Assembly: GCA_018240285.1 (NCBI GenBank)
Contig: JAFEGA010000005.1
Location: forward strand, 1-64,000
Reading direction: 5' to 3'
DNA from: Pseudomonadota bacterium
GTDB lineage: Bacteria > Pseudomonadota > Gammaproteobacteria > Burkholderiales > Nitrosomonadaceae
DNA: 64,000 bases
Shown: piece by piece, positions 28,460-38,594 of the stretch
Layout: each line of letters opens with the position of its first letter
Position numbering within the stretch: the first letter of the stretch is position 1
Position numbers and translations under genes: made by a program
The notes under the pieces: generated by a model
Told to the model about the DNA's origin: nothing
The model's input: only the letters and a program-made list of their open reading frames with translations
The model's database searches: none

Positions 28460-30217
28460 TTACATTTTATCAGGTGCGCTGACGCCGAGCAGCGTCAATC
28501 CATTGCTCAATACCTGGCGGATAGCGGCAATCAACGCCAGCCGGGCATACTGGAGCGGAATTTCGGGCACCAGGAAACGCGTTGAATTATAGTAACTATG
28601 AAATTCGCTGGCCAGTTCTCTGAGGTAGAAGGCAATCAGATGAGGGGAAAATTCCTTTGCGGCCATTTCCACGGTGTCGGGAAAATCGATCAATTTCTGC
28701 AGCAGAGCCAGCTCGGCAGGACTGGATAACGCAGCCGTATCCGCTTCGACCAAATCGCCGCTATCGCCGTCCCACTGCGCCAATACGCTGCATACACGCG
28801 CATGGGCGTATTGCACGTAATAAACTGGATTCTCGTTACTTTGCGACTTCGCCAGATCTAAATCGAAATCCAAATGCTGATCGCTTTTGCGCATGACATA
28901 AAAGAACCGTGCCGCATCCTTGCCGACTTCCTCGCGCAATTCCCGTAATGTGACGAATTCACCAGAGCGGGTCGACATCGGCGCTTTTTTGCCGTCGCGG
29001 TAGAGTACGGCGAACTGCACCAAAGCGATTTCCAGCTTTGCCGGATCCAGCCCGAGCGCTTGCAATGCGCCTTTCACGCGCGGAATATAGCCATGATGAT
29101 CCGCGCCCCAGATATTGATGACTTGATCGAAACCACGCTCGAATTTATTCAGGTGATAGGCGATATCCGATGCGAAATAAGTGAATTGACCGTTTTCCCG
29201 TTGCACCACACGATCTTTTTCGTCGCCGAAATCGGTCGAACGGAACCAGATTGCGCCATCTTGTTCGTATAGGTATTTTTTTTCTTTGAGCAATTCGATG
29301 GTGCGTGCAATCGAGCCATTATCGTATAACGATTGCTCGGAAAACCAAGTATCGAAGGTGACGCCGAATTCCATCAGATCGTTGCGGCAATCACCCAATT
29401 GCTCGGTGAGCACAAAATTGTGGATATACGCATAATCCTGGCCGAGTATCTTTTTGGCATTGGCGATTAACTGATCCAGATGTTCGTCGGTGCTTACGGC
29501 TGTTTCCATGACACGCACAGGCAAACCATCCAACACGAGTTCCGGATGATGAACATATCGTTCGGCGTGTGCCTGGTGAATCAAGCGTGCCATCGACTTG
29601 ACGTAATCTCCCTGATACGCGTTTTGCGGGAACGGAATGTGGATATCGTTGAGTTCCAGATACCGTAACCAAGTTGAAAGTGTCAGAATGTCCATCTGCC
29701 GTCCCGCATCATTCACGTAGAACTCGCGCGAAACATTGAAACCAGCAGCAGTCAGTACATTCGACAGACTGGCGCCGATCGCGGCGCCGCGTCCATGCCC
29801 GACATGCAAAGGCCCGGTAGGATTGGCCGAGACGAATTCCACCTGGATTTTTCTTCCTTGACCGGAATCGCCATGACCGAACATTTCTTTGCTTTGCAGC
29901 ACCTGATGCACGCATTGCTGTTTCGCGGAATTTTTCAGAAACAGATTGATGAATCCGGCACCCGCTATTTCCACTTTTTCCAAATAAGGCGAGGAGGGCA
30001 GGGCGTTGATCAATAAACTCGCTACTTCGCGCGGATTTTTATGCAGCGGCTTGGCCAGTTGCATCGCCAGATTGCACGAATAATCGCCGTGATTGGCTTG
30101 TTTGGTGCGCGTCAATTCAATGCGAACATCGACATCCGGTGCCGCGATGGCGTGGGCCGCTGTGCGGAAAAGTCCGGCAAAATGAGTTTTAAAATTTGGG
30201 TAAACGGGTGAATTCAT
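28460..30217 (-). CDS. argS: Arginyl-tRNA synthetase
   Basis: Class I aminoacyl-tRNA synthetase, 585 residues. The N-terminal Add-1 domain is followed by the HIGH motif in the form HVGHGRGAAIG, the catalytic Rossmann core, KMSTR equivalent APMSTRSGEFV (the lysine motif is relaxed, as usual for ArgRS) and the anticodon-binding C-terminal domain. It sits upstream of the SPOR gene by 24 bases. Confidence 0.96.
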   Translation of the reverse strand: MNSPVYPNFKTHFAGLFRTAAHAIAAPDVDVRIELTRTKQANHGDYSCNLAMQLAKPLHKNPREVASLLINALPSSPYLEKVEIAGAGFINLFLKNSAKQQCVHQVLQSKEMFGHGDSGQGRKIQVEFVSANPTGPLHVGHGRGAAIGASLSNVLTAAGFNVSREFYVNDAGRQMDILTLSTWLRYLELNDIHIPFPQNAYQGDYVKSMARLIHQAHAERYVHHPELVLDGLPVRVMETAVSTDEHLDQLIANAKKILGQDYAYIHNFVLTEQLGDCRNDLMEFGVTFDTWFSEQSLYDNGSIARTIELLKEKKYLYEQDGAIWFRSTDFGDEKDRVVQRENGQFTYFASDIAYHLNKFERGFDQVINIWGADHHGYIPRVKGALQALGLDPAKLEIALVQFAVLYRDGKKAPMSTRSGEFVTLRELREEVGKDAARFFYVMRKSDQHLDFDLDLAKSQSNENPVYYVQYAHARVCSVLAQWDGDSGDLVEADTAALSSPAELALLQKLIDFPDTVEMAAKEFSPHLIAFYLRELASEFHSYYNSTRFLVPEIPLQYARLALIAAIRQVLSNGLTLLGVSAPDKM

Positions 30218-30316
30218 GATTGAGAGTTGGCGGTATCAGGATTTTTATGCAGCTTTGCGGCGTGCGGCAAAAATCACGGTTATTGGAAAATAGCAGTATT
30301 TTATCAGGTGCGCCGT

Positions 30317-31057
30317 TCAGACCAAAGATTGCTGACGATGCGTTTCAAACAAACAGATTCCCGCGCTGACCGCGACATTCAAGCTTTCCACGCTGCCTAG
30401 CATGGGAATCCGCACTAACTGGTCACAGTTCTCGCGCGTCAGACGGCGCAATCCTTTTTCTTCCGAACCTAACACCCAGGCGACAGCGCCTTGGATTGGG
30501 AAGTGCGTCAAATCGTATTCCGCATCTTCCGCCGTGCCATATATCCAAATATCGCGTTCTTTCAGTTGTTTCAAAGTGCGTGCCAAATTGGTGACGGCAA
30601 TGTACGGAACGGTATCCGCCGCGCCGCTGGCAACCTTATAGACCGTTGGCGTCAAACCGACCGCCCGGTCTTTCGGTGCAATCACGGCATGCACGCCGAA
30701 CGCGTCGGCGACACGCAAGCAGGCACCCAAATTATGCGGGTCCTGAATGCCGTCCAGCACCAGCAGACGAGCCGGCTCGATCAATGTATCCAAAATATCG
30801 TCAATATCGACATGGCTGCGCGCGCTGTCGATACTGGCTGCAACGCCTTGATGACGTTCGCTGCCGGTCATACCGGTGAGTTTGGTGCTGTCGCACGGAG
30901 TCAGACGGATTTTCCGGCTTTCGGCCAGTTGGATGAGATTGCGTGCGCGCTGATCATCGCGTGCGGCATCGATCAGAATCTCTTTGATACTTCCCGGATT
31001 TTGCCGCAGGCGGCTGGTGACGGCATGAAAACCGAAGATAAAGCGGGTGTTGGACAC
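30317..31057 (-). CDS. rlmB: 23S rRNA (guanosine-2'-O)-methyltransferase RlmB
   Basis: SpoU-family rRNA methyltransferase of 246 residues. An N-terminal substrate-binding domain (FGFHAVTSRLRQNP) is followed by the knotted SPOUT domain with LDGIQDPHNLGACLRVADAF, VLGSEEKGLRRLT and SVESLNVAVSAGI. It lies downstream of rnr, the order known in E. coli. Confidence 0.95.
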   Translation of the reverse strand: MSNTRFIFGFHAVTSRLRQNPGSIKEILIDAARDDQRARNLIQLAESRKIRLTPCDSTKLTGMTGSERHQGVAASIDSARSHVDIDDILDTLIEPARLLVLDGIQDPHNLGACLRVADAFGVHAVIAPKDRAVGLTPTVYKVASGAADTVPYIAVTNLARTLKQLKERDIWIYGTAEDAEYDLTHFPIQGAVAWVLGSEEKGLRRLTRENCDQLVRIPMLGSVESLNVAVSAGICLFETHRQQSLV

Positions 31058-31145
31058 GTTTTAACCTGAGCTTGATTGGAAAATAACCGGTTGGTTTTGC
31101 CGAGTGTTTGATTTTTTCGCGTATTTTAGAGCAATTTATCCACTA

Positions 31146-33395
31146 TTAATGCGATTTCTTGCCTTTGGCCGGAGCTTTGGTTTTTGTTCTGGTTTTTGTT
31201 TGGGCTTTGGCTCGTTCCGGTTTTTTATCCGGTTCGGCCAGCACAAAATCGATTTTGCTGGTTTCCAGATCGACGCGCACCAATTTGACGCGCAACCGGT
31301 CGCCAAGACGGTATTGCTTGCCGCTGCGCTCACCGAGCAACAGATGTTTGGTGGCATCGAAATGAAAATAATCACTCGGTAGCTCGGAAATATGCACCAG
31401 CCCTTCGACGTACACGCCGTCCAGCGCCACGAACAAACCGAACCCGGTCACACTGCTGATCACGCCGTCAAAGCATTCGCCGATTTTATCCTGCATATAA
31501 AAACACTTGAGCCAGGATTCGACATCGCGCGTGGCGTCATCGGCGCGCCGTTCGGTCATCGAGCAATGCAGACCCAATTCATTCCAATCGCCGGGATTGT
31601 AGGTTTCGCCTTGCAATACCGCTTTGATCGCACGATGCACCAGTAAATCGGGATAGCGCCGGATCGGCGACGTAAAATGCGTGTAAGCATCGTACGCAAG
31701 TCCGAAATGACCCATGAGGTCCGGGCTGTAGATGGCTTGTTGCAGCGATCTGAGCATGACGGTTTGTAATAATTGCGCATCCGGTCTGCCTTGGATTTTA
31801 AGCAAGGTTTGTGCGTAATCCTTGGCGCCCGGTTTGTTCTTGCCGCCCAGTTGAATGCCGAATTCCTTCAGAAAATTGCGTAAAGCTTCGATCTTTTCCG
31901 CGGCCGGGCTTTCGTGGATGCGATACAGCGTGGTCTGGCCGTTTTTCTGCAGAAAATCCGCCGCGCAGACATTCGCCGCCAGCATGCACTCTTCGATCAG
32001 ACGGTGCGCTTCGGTGCGTTGCACCGGCACAATCTTTTCGATCTTACCTTGGTCGTTGAAGAACATCTGGGTTTCAGTGGTTTCAAAATCGATTGCGCCG
32101 CGCTTCTTGCGTGCTTTGAGCAATGCCTTGAACAGCTTGTAGACCAGTTGCAAGTGCGGCAGCAATGCGGCATGTTCTTTGGCTTCGGTTCCTTTGGGTT
32201 TTTCCAGGATCGTAGCGACTGTGGTGTAGGTCAGGCGTGCGTGCGAGCACATCACCGCGGGATAAAAAGCATAATCCAGTATTTCGCCATTTTTCTGGAA
32301 TTCTATCTCACACACCATGCACAAGCGGTTTTTATCGGGATTGAGCGAACATAATTCGTTCGACAACACTTCGGGCAGCATCGGAATGACGCGGCGCGGA
32401 AAATATACGGAATTGCCTCGGTTCAGCGCCTCCTGATCAATGGCATCTTTGGGTTTGACATAGTGACTGACATCCGCGATCGCCACGTATAAGCGGTATC
32501 CATCGTCCGCTTTCTCGCAATAAACCGCATCGTCGAAATCGCGCGCAGTTTCACCATCGATAGTGACCAGCGGCAAATGCGTGATGTCTTTACGCCCCTT
32601 GAATTCTTTCTTTAAGACATTCTTAGGAAATTTGGCCGCGAGTTTTTCAATCTCGGGAGGGAGCACGTAAGGTAAATCGTGTTTGCGCAAAGCGATTTCA
32701 ATTTCCATTCCTGGCGCGGTGTAGTCGCCTAGAATTTCGATGATTTTGCCGATCGGCTGTGTTTGTTTATTCGGTTGCTGGATGATTTCGACAATGACGA
32801 TTTGTCCTGCCTTGGCTTTGAGCGAGTGTTCCTTGGCGATTAGGATATCCTGGCTGATACGCTTGTTTTCGGCTACGACGAATAAAATGCCGTGGTCGAT
32901 ATGCAACCGTCCTACCAATTGTGTGTTCGTGTGTTCCAGGACTTCGACAATGACGGCCTCGCGCCGCCCGCGCCGGTCCAGTCCGATTTCACGCACCACG
33001 ACCCGGTCGCCGTGCAACGCTTTGTTCATTTCTTTTGCACTCAGAAATAAATCCGGGCTGCCGTCGTCGGGAAGCAAAAAGCCGAATCCGTCCGCGTGAC
33101 CTTGTATCCGGCCTTTGATCAGATCCAGTTTTTCCATCACGCAAATATCGCCTTTGCGGTTACGGAAAATCTGACCCTCGCGTATCATCGCCGTTAAGCG
33201 GCGATTGAACAGCTCCACTTCTTTTTTCGTAATATCCAGTAGTTTCCGCAATACCGGCTCGGCAAGCGGGATTCCTTGTTGCTGTAAAATCTGCAGAATA
33301 TATTCCCGGCTTGGCAAGGGATCTTTATAGCGTTCTTTCTCACGCTTGAGGAAAGGATCCAGATTACGCAGTTTTTGATTTTTCTTAATTGACAA
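31146..33395 (-). CDS. rnr: Ribonuclease R
   Basis: Processive 3'-5' exoribonuclease, 749 residues. It has an N-terminal helix-turn-helix, cold-shock domains (RIQGHADGFGFLLPDDGSPD), the RNB catalytic domain with TARDFDDAVYCE metal ligands and YAHFTSPIRRYPDLLVHRAI-like segment, a C-terminal S1 domain (GVISSVTGFGLFVALDGVYV) and a Lys-rich tail. The start is TTG at 33395, with AGGAAA about nine bases upstream. RNase R also degrades tmRNA-tagged defective mRNAs; ssrA is elsewhere in this window. A tRNA-Leu gene lies divergently upstream. Confidence 0.94.
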   Translation of the reverse strand: MSIKKNQKLRNLDPFLKREKERYKDPLPSREYILQILQQQGIPLAEPVLRKLLDITKKEVELFNRRLTAMIREGQIFRNRKGDICVMEKLDLIKGRIQGHADGFGFLLPDDGSPDLFLSAKEMNKALHGDRVVVREIGLDRRGRREAVIVEVLEHTNTQLVGRLHIDHGILFVVAENKRISQDILIAKEHSLKAKAGQIVIVEIIQQPNKQTQPIGKIIEILGDYTAPGMEIEIALRKHDLPYVLPPEIEKLAAKFPKNVLKKEFKGRKDITHLPLVTIDGETARDFDDAVYCEKADDGYRLYVAIADVSHYVKPKDAIDQEALNRGNSVYFPRRVIPMLPEVLSNELCSLNPDKNRLCMVCEIEFQKNGEILDYAFYPAVMCSHARLTYTTVATILEKPKGTEAKEHAALLPHLQLVYKLFKALLKARKKRGAIDFETTETQMFFNDQGKIEKIVPVQRTEAHRLIEECMLAANVCAADFLQKNGQTTLYRIHESPAAEKIEALRNFLKEFGIQLGGKNKPGAKDYAQTLLKIQGRPDAQLLQTVMLRSLQQAIYSPDLMGHFGLAYDAYTHFTSPIRRYPDLLVHRAIKAVLQGETYNPGDWNELGLHCSMTERRADDATRDVESWLKCFYMQDKIGECFDGVISSVTGFGLFVALDGVYVEGLVHISELPSDYFHFDATKHLLLGERSGKQYRLGDRLRVKLVRVDLETSKIDFVLAEPDKKPERAKAQTKTRTKTKAPAKGKKSH

Positions 33396-33452
33396 AACAA
33401 TGGTTTCCTATAGAATTACGCGTTCTTCGGCAGCCTGACCTGGCTGTCCTTG

Positions 33453-33537
33453 GCCCAGATGGCGGAATTGGTAGACGCGCATGGTTCAGGTCCATGTGCC
33501 TTCGGGTGTGGAGGTTCGAGTCCTCTTCTGGGCACCA
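33453..33537 (+). tRNA. tRNA-Leu (anticodon CAG)
   Basis: An 85-base class II tRNA with encoded CCA. The acceptor stem GCCCAGA pairs with TCTGGGC; the anticodon arm CATGG-TTCAGGT-CCATG presents CAG; the long variable arm TGCCTTCGGGTGT identifies leucine; the T arm GAGGTTCGAGTCCTC is regular. Confidence 0.97.
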
Positions 33538-34236
33538 CAAAAATATATTAATTCGTTGAATTTAATAGAAAACATTTTGTAAAAAATTTTTCTATGCCCA
33601 AAACTATGCCTAAAAAATTTGCTGGGCGGTTTTTAATCAATTTTCCGGAAGAATTTAATCCTCAAGATTTGTTATGAATCTTATATCACATTCTGATGAA
33701 TTAATTTTGAATATGAAATCGATAAGAGAAGTTAACCCCCTCCCTGTTTAAATGCGGTTTTTTGCAAACGTAGACCAAGAGTGGTCTAGGTGCTAAGAGG
33801 TCATAGGGATTTTGACCGCCCCCGGTTGTGTCATGACAGGGGGATACTCTTCCATGCTGATTTCCCGCATACAAAAATCTGATGAAGCGAACGGTCTATG
33901 GAACCGATCAGCTAGACTTTTGAGCCATCCCCGGTGGCTTTGGTTTGATAGTTGTTGCATGGCTCGGGTACAATCAATACACGTTCGCCGGTATAAAACG
34001 CTTCCAACATGTGATGTTGCTTTTGCACACGAATCGATACACCGGGCCGGCCATTGGTTGGTATCAGTTTCATGCTGATATGCTTGCACCCTTGGCAGCT
34101 TGTTCCGGCTCCACGGTGTTCAGGGAGCCGCTAAACAATCAGCAACTTTCATATTTTCCGGCATTGCTACCAGTTTTTTGAATACGAATTCCTAGCAATT
34201 CATTTTTCAGCGGTATTTTGTCGGCGGATTTGTCCC
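33538..34236. other. Gene-poor AT-rich stretch after tRNA-Leu, probable insertion scar
   Basis: About 700 bases with no recognised gene. Directly after the tRNA there is an AT-rich segment with a 27-codon frame (MPKTMPKKFAGRF) of the kind that often follows tRNA genes used by integrases. At 34073-33912 (minus) a 53-codon frame begins MKLIPTNGRPGVSIRVQKQH. It has no ribosome site and I do not recognise it. With the IS5 remnant to the right this reads as decayed mobile DNA. Confidence 0.5.
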
Positions 34237-34660
34237 TCAAGTCGTCATCAGCCGACTGCGCAGCAAGTACAGGTTGGCCATACCCATCAGCATGTTCATC
34301 TGAACAGCATTCTTCATCAGTCCACAGTAGCGGGTCTGAGTAAATCCAAACTGCCGCAATTCGCGTTTGTATTCATCGCTGGCGTAGCCCGCATCGCCCA
34401 GGATAACCAGGTCTTCCGCCCGAAGCAGCTTAGGGAGAACATTGATGTCCGCTTCGTTGGCAGCGGTAATTTCAACTGTGTGCATCGCCCCTGAATTGAC
34501 GTCTGCCCCAGCATGTACCTTCAATGCCGAAGTAGTAATGATTGCCTTTTCTGGTTTTGCGCATGAATGAGTGTGGCGTCCACCATGGTGCCTTTGGAAA
34601 CCAACAATTCTCTCGCCTTGAGGTGAGTATTGATCACCTCAAGCAATAGTCAGGAAGTGC
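34237..34660 (-). pseudogene. IS5-family transposase remnant
   Basis: The C-terminal part of an IS5/IS1106-type transposase. KVHAGADVNSGAMHTVEITA, ILGDAGYASDEYKREL and the end MANLYLLRSRLM match the family; the aspartate in GDAGY is a catalytic DDE residue. An upstream piece (ARELLVSKGTMVDATLIHA) is in another frame, so at least one frameshift is present. The N-terminal half is missing and I see no terminal inverted repeats. Confidence 0.8.
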
Positions 34661-34755
34661 CATTGTCTCAATTTCTGGGATTTGTTCGGCGATTCCCTAA
34701 TCACTACTAAATTATTTGCTTTCTGGATTGCCTTGGATTTTTGCGGAACCGAATG

Positions 34756-34845
34756 TGGTGCCCGGAGCCGGAATCGAACCGGCACGGGCGTTTTAGGCCC
34801 GAGGGATTTTAAGTCCCTTGTGTCTACCAATTTCACCACCCGGGC
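34756..34845 (-). tRNA. tRNA-Leu (anticodon TAA)
   Basis: A 90-base class II tRNA with encoded CCA. Acceptor GCCCGGG pairs with CCGGGC; the anticodon arm GGGA-CTTAAAA-TCCC presents TAA; a long variable arm and T arm GCCGGTTCGATTCCGGC follow. It is the last of a Gly-Cys-Leu cluster. Confidence 0.97.
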
Positions 34846-34864
34846 GATGGAAGTATCAGATCGG

Positions 34865-34938
34865 TGGAGGCGGGGGTCGGAATCGAACCGGCGTAGACGG
34901 CTTTGCAGGCCGCTGCATGACCACTCTGCCACCCCGCC
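34865..34938 (-). tRNA. tRNA-Cys (anticodon GCA)
   Basis: A 74-base tRNA: acceptor GGCGGGG, anticodon arm CGGC-CTGCAAA-GCCG with GCA, T arm CCGGTTCGATTCCG, encoded CCA. It lies 19 bases upstream of tRNA-Leu. Confidence 0.96.
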
Positions 34939-35046
34939 ATTATTGCATAACTTCTAAAGCTACCGCCAATCCTACGGAAAAAACCGGTAAGGAGCTATTC
35001 GATTCCCAGCAAATTAAAATTTCAAAAGAACCATTCTTAGAGAGAA

Positions 35047-35121
35047 TGGAGCGGGAAACGAGGCTCGAACTCGCGACCCCAACCTTGGCAAGGTTGTGCT
35101 CTACCACTGAGCTATTCCCGC
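35047..35121 (-). tRNA. tRNA-Gly (anticodon GCC)
   Basis: A 75-base tRNA: acceptor GCGGGAA, D arm AGCTCAGTGGTAGAGC, anticodon arm CAACC-TTGCCAA-GGTTG with GCC, encoded CCA. It is the first gene of the Gly-Cys-Leu cluster, the same order as glyW-cysT-leuZ of E. coli. Confidence 0.97.
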
Positions 35122-35318
35122 ATTAAGAAGTTGCTGTGTGACTGGAATCACTTCAGAAACAAAGCGCGAATTATAGAGATGCTGTACGTTTTGGTCAAGG
35201 AAATGCAAACTGAGAATGAAGAAAATGTTTTTTGCTGAATTAGCCGAGAAAATATTCCAAATGCTAGGCAGCGGTATCGCATTTATAATGCGCTATTGAA
35301 AGTTTAAACTGCCAAAGT

Positions 35319-35606
35319 ATGCAACCGACCGTAATTATCAATCAACACCGCAATACCGCGATCATTGCGGGGACGAGCGGAAAGAAGCTGCTGGTGATCA
35401 AGCTGGGAAAAGGAAAGCTGACCGTGACCGCGGTAACGTTGCAGCAAATCAACGCACAGGGATATACGGTCAGCGATTATTCGCCTGCGCTGGCGGCGCA
35501 ATCGTATTTGCAACATGGCGCAGGCGTCACTGAGAAAGCCAGAAAATTTCTGGAAAAAATAGCGGCCGGTGAATTCTCCAGCGGGTTAACTTTCACACCA
35601 CAATAA
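35319..35606 (+). CDS. Hypothetical protein
   Basis: Predicted soluble protein of 95 residues, beginning MQPTVIINQHRNTAIIAGTS. It has a predicted beta-rich N-terminal half and a helical C-terminal half. I do not recognise the family. It is convergent with epsC across a 26-base gap, between the tRNA cluster and the sulfur cluster. Coding character looks normal, but no strong ribosome site is visible. Confidence 0.55.
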   Translation: MQPTVIINQHRNTAIIAGTSGKKLLVIKLGKGKLTVTAVTLQQINAQGYTVSDYSPALAAQSYLQHGAGVTEKARKFLEKIAAGEFSSGLTFTPQ

Positions 35607-35632
35607 AAAGCAGCAATTCATCGATTGAAAAA

Positions 35633-36619
35633 CTAACTTTCCGTGGCGGCTGCGAATACCTCGGTACGAATTTGTGCTTGCATGACGTTGCTCCCTGGTG
35701 GAACACTGTGTGTCAGCCAGACATTGCCGCCGATGGTGGAGCCGCGACCGATGGTGATACGCCCGAGGATCGTGGCGCCGGCATAAATCACTACGTCATC
35801 TTCAACGATTGGATGACGCAGATTACCCTTCACCAGAATGCCTTGCTCATCGACGGGAAAACGCTTGGCGCCCAGGGTGACGGCTTGATACAGCCGCACA
35901 TTGCGGCCGATGATCGTCGTTTCGCCGATCACCACGCCGGTGCCGTGATCGATGAAGAAACTGTCACCAATCTGCGCGCCCGGATGGATTTCTATGCCGG
36001 TGAGCGAATGCGCGATTTCCGATATCATGCGTGCGATGAGCGGTACGCCTAGTTGATTCAATTCATGTGCAATGCGGTGATGAATGATCGCGATAACGCC
36101 CGGGTAGCATACCAATACATCGTCAACGCTATGCGCCGCCGGATCGCCTTCGTAGGCGGCGCGGATGTCATTTTCCAGTAAGCTGCGGATTTTTGGCAGT
36201 TGCTTGGCAAACGTGTTGGCAATGGCCGTAGCTTGTTCCCGCAGTGACGGAGCGGCAATTTCCTGGTCCGAGACAAAAAACAATTCGTGCTGAATCTGAT
36301 CGAGCAGATCGCGCAAGGTAATATCCAAGGTATGTCCGACGTAATAATCGATTCCTTCATCGGAAACACTCGGTGCGCCCAGACGATTCGGAAATAACGC
36401 CGCGCTCAATCGTTCAATGATGGTTGCCAGGGTTTTCCGCGATGGCAGCTTGGGCGGCTTGTTCAGCCGTTGCCGATGCTCCAGCGATGCCACGCGCAAC
36501 GTGCGTAATTGGGAGACGATATGATCGATTTCCAGGCGATTGATCCCTGATTCTGCTGTGCCGTGCGGCTTCAGTTCGGTTGTCATGACTTTAATCTCTA
36601 AATTCGATTCAACGTGCAT
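35633..36619 (-). CDS. epsC: Serine O-acetyltransferase, EpsC/SatA type
   Basis: Makes O-acetylserine from serine and acetyl-CoA, the carbon acceptor for sulfide in cysteine synthesis. It has 328 residues: a long helical N-terminal region (about 1-180) and a left-handed beta-helix of hexapeptide repeats with the catalytic IEIHPGAQIGDSFFIDHGTG, VVIGETTIIGRNVRLYQAVT and LRHPIVEDDVVIYAGATILG. The ATG at 36619 has AAGGTG seven bases upstream, overlapping the cysA stop; the ATG at 36586 is an alternative. It closes the sulfur cluster. EpsC-type acetyltransferases are known partners of family 2A encapsulins. Confidence 0.93.
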   Translation of the reverse strand: MHVESNLEIKVMTTELKPHGTAESGINRLEIDHIVSQLRTLRVASLEHRQRLNKPPKLPSRKTLATIIERLSAALFPNRLGAPSVSDEGIDYYVGHTLDITLRDLLDQIQHELFFVSDQEIAAPSLREQATAIANTFAKQLPKIRSLLENDIRAAYEGDPAAHSVDDVLVCYPGVIAIIHHRIAHELNQLGVPLIARMISEIAHSLTGIEIHPGAQIGDSFFIDHGTGVVIGETTIIGRNVRLYQAVTLGAKRFPVDEQGILVKGNLRHPIVEDDVVIYAGATILGRITIGRGSTIGGNVWLTHSVPPGSNVMQAQIRTEVFAAATES

Positions 36620-36630
36620 TGGATTACACC

Positions 36631-37719
36631 TTAATGCTGCAAGTGACTGTGCGGGTAGCTGGGGAACAAATCGAGCCGCTTGGGTTTGATAAAGACTTTG
36701 TCTCCCTTTGCGAGCTGCAATTCGCGGAAACGCTCCTTACTGATTTCGGCGTGCACCGGATTTCTTTCTGCGTCGTTTTCGCGCACCAGTTCCAGCCTGA
36801 CAATTGGGCCGACCGATAACACATGGACGATTTGCGCCGCCAGCGCCGCTTCACCATTGCGGGTTCGCTCAACTTCGATTTCGTGTGGACGCACATAAGC
36901 AATCGCCGCCATTTCCTCTGCTTCCGCGTGTTCCGGCGCGTCCACTTCAAGATCGCCGATCCAGGCGCGTCCGCGGTGCAAGCGGCCGTGGAATAGGTTC
37001 ACGTTGCCAAGAAATTCATACACGAACGGACTGGCCGGTTGTTCGTACACTTCATCCGGTGTGCCGATTTGTTCAATCCGGCCTTCGTTCATCACCACCA
37101 CGCGATCGGAAACTTCGAGCGCTTCCTCCTGGTCGTGCGTGACGAATACGCTGGTGATATGCATGTCGTCATGCAGCCGCCTGAGCCAGGAACGCAGCTC
37201 CTTGCGCACCTTGGCGTCCAATGCGCCAAAGGGTTCATCCAGTAGCAACACTTTCGGTTCCACCGCCAATGCCCGCGCCAAGGCGATACGCTGGCGCTGA
37301 CCGCCGGAAAGCTGATGCGGATAGCGATCCGCCAGCCAATCCAGCTGCACTAGATGCAGCAACTCCATGACCCGTTCGCGAATCTCGGCTTTGGACGGGC
37401 GGAATTCTTTCGGACGAACGCGCAAACCAAACGCCACATTCTCGAAAATCGTCATATTGCGGAACAGCGCATAATGCTGAAAAACGAAACCGACTTGGCG
37501 CTCGCGCACATGCTGATTGGTGGCGTCTTTGCCGTGAAACAACACTTGCCCGCTATCGGCGGATTCCAGTCCTGCAATCACACGCAGCAGCGTTGTTTTG
37601 CCGGAACCGGAAGGACCCAGCAAGGCCAGTAATTCACCGGATTGTACTTGCAGACTGACATCGCGTAGCGCCGCGAATGTGCCGAATTGTTTGGAAAGAC
37701 TCAAAACCTCAATACTCAT
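36631..37719 (-). CDS. cysA: Sulfate/thiosulfate ABC transporter ATP-binding protein
   Basis: ATPase of the sulfate importer, 362 residues. Walker [12 protein letters not shown] (about 35-45), signature [15 protein letters not shown], Walker [12 protein letters not shown], switch His in [12 protein letters not shown], and a C-terminal TOBE domain (about 240-360). It overlaps cysW by four bases (ATGA type) and is followed by epsC after 11 bases. The sulfate specificity is inferred from the cysTW-sbp context. Confidence 0.94.
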   Translation of the reverse strand: MSIEVLSLSKQFGTFAALRDVSLQVQSGELLALLGPSGSGKTTLLRVIAGLESADSGQVLFHGKDATNQHVRERQVGFVFQHYALFRNMTIFENVAFGLRVRPKEFRPSKAEIRERVMELLHLVQLDWLADRYPHQLSGGQRQRIALARALAVEPKVLLLDEPFGALDAKVRKELRSWLRRLHDDMHITSVFVTHDQEEALEVSDRVVVMNEGRIEQIGTPDEVYEQPASPFVYEFLGNVNLFHGRLHRGRAWIGDLEVDAPEHAEAEEMAAIAYVRPHEIEVERTRNGEAALAAQIVHVLSVGPIVRLELVRENDAERNPVHAEISKERFRELQLAKGDKVFIKPKRLDLFPSYPHSHLQH

Positions 37720-38594
37720 TCCTCACCTCTTTGTTTTTGGTATTGTTTGTTGCGAAATTCGATCAGCGTTTTCAGCGCGAGCGTCACCAGCGCCAGCAAG
37801 GCGAGCAGCGAAGCCACGGCAAACGCGGCGGCGAAGTTATATTCGTTGTAGAGAATCTCGACGTGCAACGGCAAGGTGTTGGTGCTGCCGCGGATATGGC
37901 CGGATACCACCGACACCGCGCCAAATTCACCCATTGCGCGCGCGTTGCACAGAATGGCGCCGTACAGCAGGCCCCATTTGATGTTCGGCAGCGTGATCTG
38001 ATAGAAAGTCTGCCAGCCGCTGGCGCCGAGCACGACCGCGGCTTCTTCTTCCTCGGTACCTTGCGCCTGCATCAAAGGAATCAGTTCGCGCGCGATGAAC
38101 GGCACCGTGACAAAAACGGTCGCCAGCACAATGCCGGGCACGGCGAAAATAATTTTAAAATCGTGTTCCGCCAGCCACGGCCCCAGCCAGCCCTGCAAGC
38201 CGAATACGAGCACGTAAATCAAACCGGAAACCACCGGCGAAACGGAGAATGGCAAGTCGATCAGGGTAATCAGCAGATTTTTGCCGCGAAACTCGAATTT
38301 GGCGATGGCCCAGGCCGCCGCGATACCGAATACCAGATTCAGCGGTACCGCAATCGCCGCGACAGTTAATGTCAGTTTGATCGCGGAAACCGCATCGGGA
38401 TCGGTGATCGCAGCGAAATAAACCGCTGCGCCTTTTTTGAACGCTTCATAGAAAACCGAAATCAGTGGAATAAATAAAAATAACGTCAGAAATACCAGCG
38501 CCAACCCGATCAACGAGCGGCGTACCCAGGCAGGTTCTTGCGTGGCGCGCTGGCGGAAGGTCGCGCCGGATACGGGAAATGTAATCGTAGTCAT
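37716..38594 (-). CDS. cysW: Sulfate ABC transporter permease CysW
   Basis: Inner-membrane permease of 292 residues with six predicted helices. The coupling EAA loop is [20 protein letters not shown] followed by [11 protein letters not shown]. The sequence [20 protein letters not shown] is typical of CysW. It overlaps both cysT and cysA by four bases, so the three transporter genes are translationally coupled. Confidence 0.94.
   Translation of the reverse strand: MTTITFPVSGATFRQRATQEPAWVRRSLIGLALVFLTLFLFIPLISVFYEAFKKGAAVYFAAITDPDAVSAIKLTLTVAAIAVPLNLVFGIAAAWAIAKFEFRGKNLLITLIDLPFSVSPVVSGLIYVLVFGLQGWLGPWLAEHDFKIIFAVPGIVLATVFVTVPFIARELIPLMQAQGTEEEEAAVVLGASGWQTFYQITLPNIKWGLLYGAILCNARAMGEFGAVSVVSGHIRGSTNTLPLHVEILYNEYNFAAAFAVASLLALLALVTLALKTLIEFRNKQYQKQRGEE

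Noticed and set aside
33793..34089. 98-codon minus-strand frame after tRNA-Leu
   Set aside because: Odd composition, no ribosome site, no family pattern; lies in decayed DNA.
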